From positions 28,773,497 through 28,837,496 of the forward strand of contig OX457053.1 of assembly GCA_949752735.1 (NCBI GenBank): a stretch of DNA of 64,000 nt, in the 5' to 3' direction. Positions 62,101-64,000 of the stretch are shown in pieces (position 1 is the first letter of the stretch; each line of letters opens with the position of its first letter). Origin of the DNA: Lumbricus terrestris (lineage: Eukaryota > Annelida > Clitellata > Crassiclitellata > Lumbricidae). The translations under genes were made by a program, and so were the position numbers. The notes beneath the pieces were generated by a model. The model made no database searches. It was not told the DNA's origin and saw nothing but the letters and a program-made list of their open reading frames with translations.

Positions 62101-63081
62101 TATGTGATTAATAATTGCGCTAGAAACATCGCTGAACATTTTGCACCTATAGCTTTCCATTCTTAACGTTAACATAAATATATATCTATGATCGTGAACA
62201 TAGAACATGCATTTCCGGTTCGTGCACAAATTTCTTTCAAAGCGTTATTGGTTATGCAAGTGTTCCTCAGGTTCAACACTGGAATACCATCCAGTGCACC
62301 TGTTGAACGACTCTTTAGTTTAGATGGCCAAATCCTGACGCCAAGGCGTAACTCAGCGATGAGCATTTTGAGATGCTGCTAGGCCTACTGCTGCGAGATA
62401 ATAAAGACGTCTAGTCAACGATGGACAAAAGTGTAACTAAAAGTTCAACTTTTAGTTCAACTAAAAATCGAACTCATGTTTTTAGTTATTAGCAAAAATT
62501 ACAGTAGCAAAATAAGCAACTATTTTCAACTGAACCATCTTCCGCAATAACAGTGAACACTGTCAGCAGCTCAACGTGATGATTGTGTAGCTATAAATAT
62601 TATACTGTTGTGATTACATACTGAAAGACCCAATCAATGAAATTGGACCTGTGGTAACTAAAAGTAACTGTAGTTACTTTGAAAAGTAACTGTAATCAGT
62701 AACTAGTTAGTTTTTTTGGTAAAGTAATCAGTTACAGTAACTAGTTACATTTTGCAGTCCAGCAACTAGTTACAGTAACTGATTACTTTTAAAAAGTAAC
62801 TAGCCACACTGGCAATTTTCTAATTTCATGGTTAAATAACATTGACTGTACTACTACTATGATTTATCCTGATTAGAAATGGTGGTGAGTGTTGAAAGGG
62901 TTGAAATATCAGTTTGTGATCATGTGTTCATTTATTGTGATTGTTTAGAGAACAATGCCTCCCGGAACAATGCTGCAGGCGCCAAAGGAGATGCAGAACA
63001 AGTCGTTGATGTGTAAGCCGATCATGATGACAAAGGCTACGTCGTGCAATCCGATTCGTCTCACAAAGGACACACAGACAG
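54878..63081 (+). CDS. Unrecognised probable nuclear protein, 5 coding exons (partial at 3' end)
   Basis: Exons 54878-56104, 57229-57640, 60119-60259, 61766-61881 and 62949-63081 join in frame with GT/AG sites and give 676 codons plus one base, so the gene continues past the window. The ATG at 54878 lies 27 nt into an exon that follows an acceptor at 54851, so exon 1 is non-coding. I see no known folded domain. The N-terminal part has a Gln run (QQQQQQ), Tyr/Met/Gly-rich stretches such as YVSGNTYY and [14 protein letters not shown], repeated MPAEVPAE, then Pro/Ser/Thr/Val-rich basic sequence. Exon 3 has Lys-rich [10 protein letters not shown] and RRSKRPS. Exon 4 is Ser then Asp/Glu-rich. Such composition is common in transcription cofactors and chromatin proteins. 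Coding GC is much higher than in the introns. Confidence 0.82.
56073..56400 (+). repeat. 82-bp tandem repeat of an exon end plus splice donor (4 copies)
   Basis: CAGCAAACATCCTCGCTCCG with ATCATCAAG|gtttgttttt recurs at 56073, 56155, 56237 and 56319, exactly 82 bp apart. Only the first copy is joined to the upstream frame; reading through meets TAA after VCFCGF. Confidence 0.95.
56500..56607 (+). mobile_element. LINE 3' tail
   Basis: GGTTGGGTCGGGAGCGCTTC TGAGTAG...TTGTAAAGGCGCTATATAAA then AAATGAATGAATC. Confidence 0.8.
56876..57198. mobile_element. hAT-type element (323 bp) next to a splice acceptor
   Basis: CAGTGGTTCCAAACCC / GGTTGGGAACCACTG ends with the exact 8-bp duplication CTCTGTAA at 56868-56875 and 57199-57206. 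Only 22 bp separate the duplication from the exon start at 57229. Confidence 0.94.
57229..57640 (+). CDS. Unknown nuclear-type gene, exon 3
   Basis: 412 nt, phase 0 to 1: [20 protein letters not shown], then [36 protein letters not shown] and [14 protein letters not shown]. Acceptor ttttctag, donor CAG|gtaacg. A SINE starts 21 bp beyond the donor. Confidence 0.88.
57662..57883 (+). mobile_element. tRNA-derived SINE, copy 9
   Basis: Near full length with A and B boxes, small deletion in the CCTCAAGTCGCCG stretch, hairpin GAGCGCCTCTGAGTAG...TTGAAGGGGCACTATAATA and ACAAACAAACAAA tail. Confidence 0.92.
57889..57966 (-). mobile_element. tRNA-derived SINE, copy 10 (3' fragment)
   Basis: TTTGTATGTGCATTTGTTAT AGCGCCCCTTCAAG...CCCAGAAGCACTCCCGACTGC. 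It lies tail to tail with copy 9. Confidence 0.88.
58318..58445 (-). mobile_element. tRNA-derived SINE, copy 11 (head and part of body)
   Basis: The - strand has GGGGCGCAGTGGGTATGTTC, the B box GGTTCGAATCC and AAGTCCTTCACTCGC. It is followed directly by a LINE tail. Confidence 0.88.
58447..58700 (-). mobile_element. LINE 3' end, GTATT-tail subfamily
   Basis: 'ctgtattgtatctatgtatttatatagcgcctc', then TCAGAGGCGCTCCCAGTGCC and a - strand remnant of [19 protein letters not shown]. Confidence 0.85.
59190..59945. repeat. 60-bp minisatellite, about 12 copies, partly dimeric
   Basis: The unit is about GAAATAGATTCTGGGCATTT TTGAGACTTATAAACTTGTG CTAAAATTAATAGAAGTT. The last six copies are almost identical and alternate AGAAGTTG with AGAAGCTG, which indicates amplification of a two-unit block. 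Confidence 0.95.
60119..60259 (+). CDS. Unknown nuclear-type gene, exon 4 (acidic)
   Basis: 141 nt, phase 1 at both ends: [18 protein letters not shown], then [13 protein letters not shown] and [13 protein letters not shown]. Acceptor tactacag, donor AAG|gtagtt. Because both ends are phase 1, the acidic block could be skipped without a frameshift. Confidence 0.85.
60260..61765. other. Intron of the unknown gene
   Basis: AT-rich. 'gggctcgaaacccg...' and repeated GCAAAAATTTGCAAAA words at 60310-60480 may be a decayed DNA element, but no ends were resolved. A short (TA)n lies near 61055. Confidence 0.4.
61766..61881 (+). CDS. Unknown nuclear-type gene, exon 5
   Basis: 116 nt, phase 1 to 0: [20 protein letters not shown] then [18 protein letters not shown]. 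Acceptor gtggtag, donor AAG|gtaacg. A hAT insertion begins 17 bp downstream. Confidence 0.85.
61899..62811 (+). mobile_element. hAT element with repeated AGTAACTAGTTAC ends (913 bp)
   Basis: CAGTGTTGTGCGTTACT / AGTAACTAGCCACACTG ends with the exact 8-bp duplication GCAATTTT at 61891-61898 and 62812-62819. GTTACTAGTAAC and AGTTACAGTAACT motifs crowd about 150 bp at each end. Confidence 0.94.
62230..62382 (+). pseudogene. Remnant of the hAT transposase C-terminal dimerisation domain
   Basis: [20 protein letters not shown] then [10 protein letters not shown] is the hATC signature (NTxxPSSAxxERLFSxxGxxxxxxR). The following sequence is frameshifted to a stop. The rest of the transposase is deleted. 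Confidence 0.85.
62949..63081 (+). CDS. Unknown nuclear-type gene, exon 6 (last supported)
   Basis: 133 nt, phase 0 to 1: [20 protein letters not shown] then [20 protein letters not shown]. Acceptor gtttag, donor ACAG|gttgaa. Confidence 0.82.
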
Positions 63082-63097
63082 GTTGAATTATGAAATT

Positions 63098-63480
63098 TTA
63101 TCTCTACACGCATTCTTATGCACTGGACTATTACTGAGTTTACCCAAGGTGCATATATAATGTCTCAGAGCATTATAATACTTTGGGTAAATGTAGTTTT
63201 ATCTCTACACGCATTCTTATGCACTGGACTATTATTGCGTTTGCCCAAAGTGCGTATATAATATCTCAGAGCATTATAATACTTTTGGTAAATGTAATTC
63301 TATCCCTACACACATTCTTATGCACTGGACTATTATCGCATTTACCCAAAGTGCGTATGATATCTCAGCATTATAGTACTTTGGGTAAATGTAATTCTAT
63401 CCCTACGGCATACTTATGCACTGGATTGGTATTACCTTTATCCAAAGAACATATGATATTACTTTGGGTGAATGTAATCT
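63098..63480. repeat. Tandem repeat of about 100 bp (4 copies)
   Basis: Units begin 'atctctacacgcattcttatgcactggacta' and end 'actttgggtaaatgtaat'. The last copy is shortened. Confidence 0.92.
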
Positions 63481-63575
63481 GATTGATTGCTTGATTGATT
63501 GTATTGATTGAAAATAAATTTATTAGTTAAAAATAACTAAGTTTTAATCAATCGATTAGTTGTGAACTTCCGCAG

Positions 63576-63788
63576 TCCAAGTTCAAACACTTCTGCAGAG
63601 AGCAAAGTGATTCCGGAATGGCTTGGAACTCATCAACATACGGTGCTCCAGGTGCCGTGGAAGGTGTTGGTGTTGCTTTTCTAGTGGCATTGCACTGTGA
63701 AGGTTGTTGGTTTTATGACAGCGATAGTGTTCAAAATCCATACGATGAAGTTAATGAAGCTGAAAAGTCTCAGAAGCCAGCTGGATAA
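63576..63788 (+). CDS. Open frame of 71 codons ending in TAA (unrecognised)
   Basis: After an acceptor-like cttccgcag the frame reads SKFKHFCREQSDSGMAWNSS, then a hydrophobic stretch VEGVGVAFLVALHCEGCWF and an acidic tail ending KSQKPAG. It does not fit the phase of exon 6 of the neighbouring gene. It may be a terminal exon of something else, a processed fragment, or chance. No family recognised. Confidence 0.25.
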   Translation, partial: SKFKHFCREQSDSGMAWNSSTYGAPGAVEGVGVAFLVALHCEGCWFYDSDSVQNPYDEVNEAEKSQKPAG

Positions 63789-63884
63789 AGTGGTAGCTGT
63801 GTGGTAGCTGTACATTAAACACTCTCTGTCTGGTGCCAATTGTATGCTTTGTATTGTATTATGCTGGCCATGTAGGTCATTGTT

Positions 63885-63942
63885 GATGGAAGGTTTGATA
63901 CCGCCTGCTGCCGTAGCAGTCTATATCAAAGCTCGTTCCATC
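63885..63942. other. 58-nt imperfect stem-loop
   Basis: Three nested pairings: GATGGAA/TTCCATC, TTTGATA/TATCAAA and CTGCT/AGCAG around the loop GCCGT. No RNA family recognised. Confidence 0.5.
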
Positions 63943-64000
63943 CACCACGTAGTGAAGAGATTAATTTAAGTAGATTTATAAGTGCGTAAATTACTAAAAC

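Noticed and set aside
63599..63651. Alternative exon 7 of the unknown gene (phase-compatible, ESKVIPEWLG...)
   Set aside because: Phase fits, but the donor (CAG|gtgccg) is weak, the piece is 53 nt, and it conflicts with the longer open frame at 63576-63788.

Overview
The window is animal nuclear DNA: spliced genes with GT/AG introns, tRNA-derived SINEs, CR1/L2-like LINEs, many hAT elements and an interstitial TTAGGG-type telomeric tract. A two-domain phosphoethanolamine N-methyltransferase and a G-alpha subunit of the Gi/Gv kind suit a marine invertebrate, perhaps a deuterostome such as an echinoderm or hemichordate. The species cannot be fixed from sequence alone. Most of the 64 kb is repeat-derived.

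Layout. (1) 1-1000: an intron and the last coding exon of a G-protein alpha subunit on the + strand. (2) 5.3-25.3 kb: a complete 11-exon coding region on the - strand for a bifunctional phosphoethanolamine methyltransferase of about 505 residues. Its introns hold an intact 1055-codon LINE, a second LINE fragment, a 2.4 kb satellite of 25-bp units, several minisatellites, tRNA-SINEs and hAT elements, and a four-layer nest of insertions. (3) 25.3-45.5 kb: no convincing host exon, only microsatellites, at least eight DNA transposons with clean 8-bp target duplications, LINE fragments, and a palindromic element with telomere-like repeats. (4) 45.8-52.6 kb: a complete six-exon tail-anchored cytochrome b5 gene on the - strand (132 residues). 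(5) 53.6 kb to beyond the window end: a divergently transcribed + strand gene with five supported coding exons (676 codons so far). It encodes a low-complexity, acidic, probably nuclear protein that I do not recognise.

The host genes look unrelated in function: GPCR signalling, phosphocholine synthesis, electron transfer and a putative nuclear factor. Cytochrome b5 and the unknown gene are head to head and may share a promoter region of about 1 kb with a YY1-like motif. The strongest theme is transposon ecology. One tRNA-SINE family carries the same 3' hairpin as the local LINEs, and several microsatellites grow directly out of LINE tails. At least fifteen hAT copies can be delimited to the base by target duplications. 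Insertions crowd the splice sites of the unknown gene, and one exon end with its splice donor has been tandemly duplicated four times.
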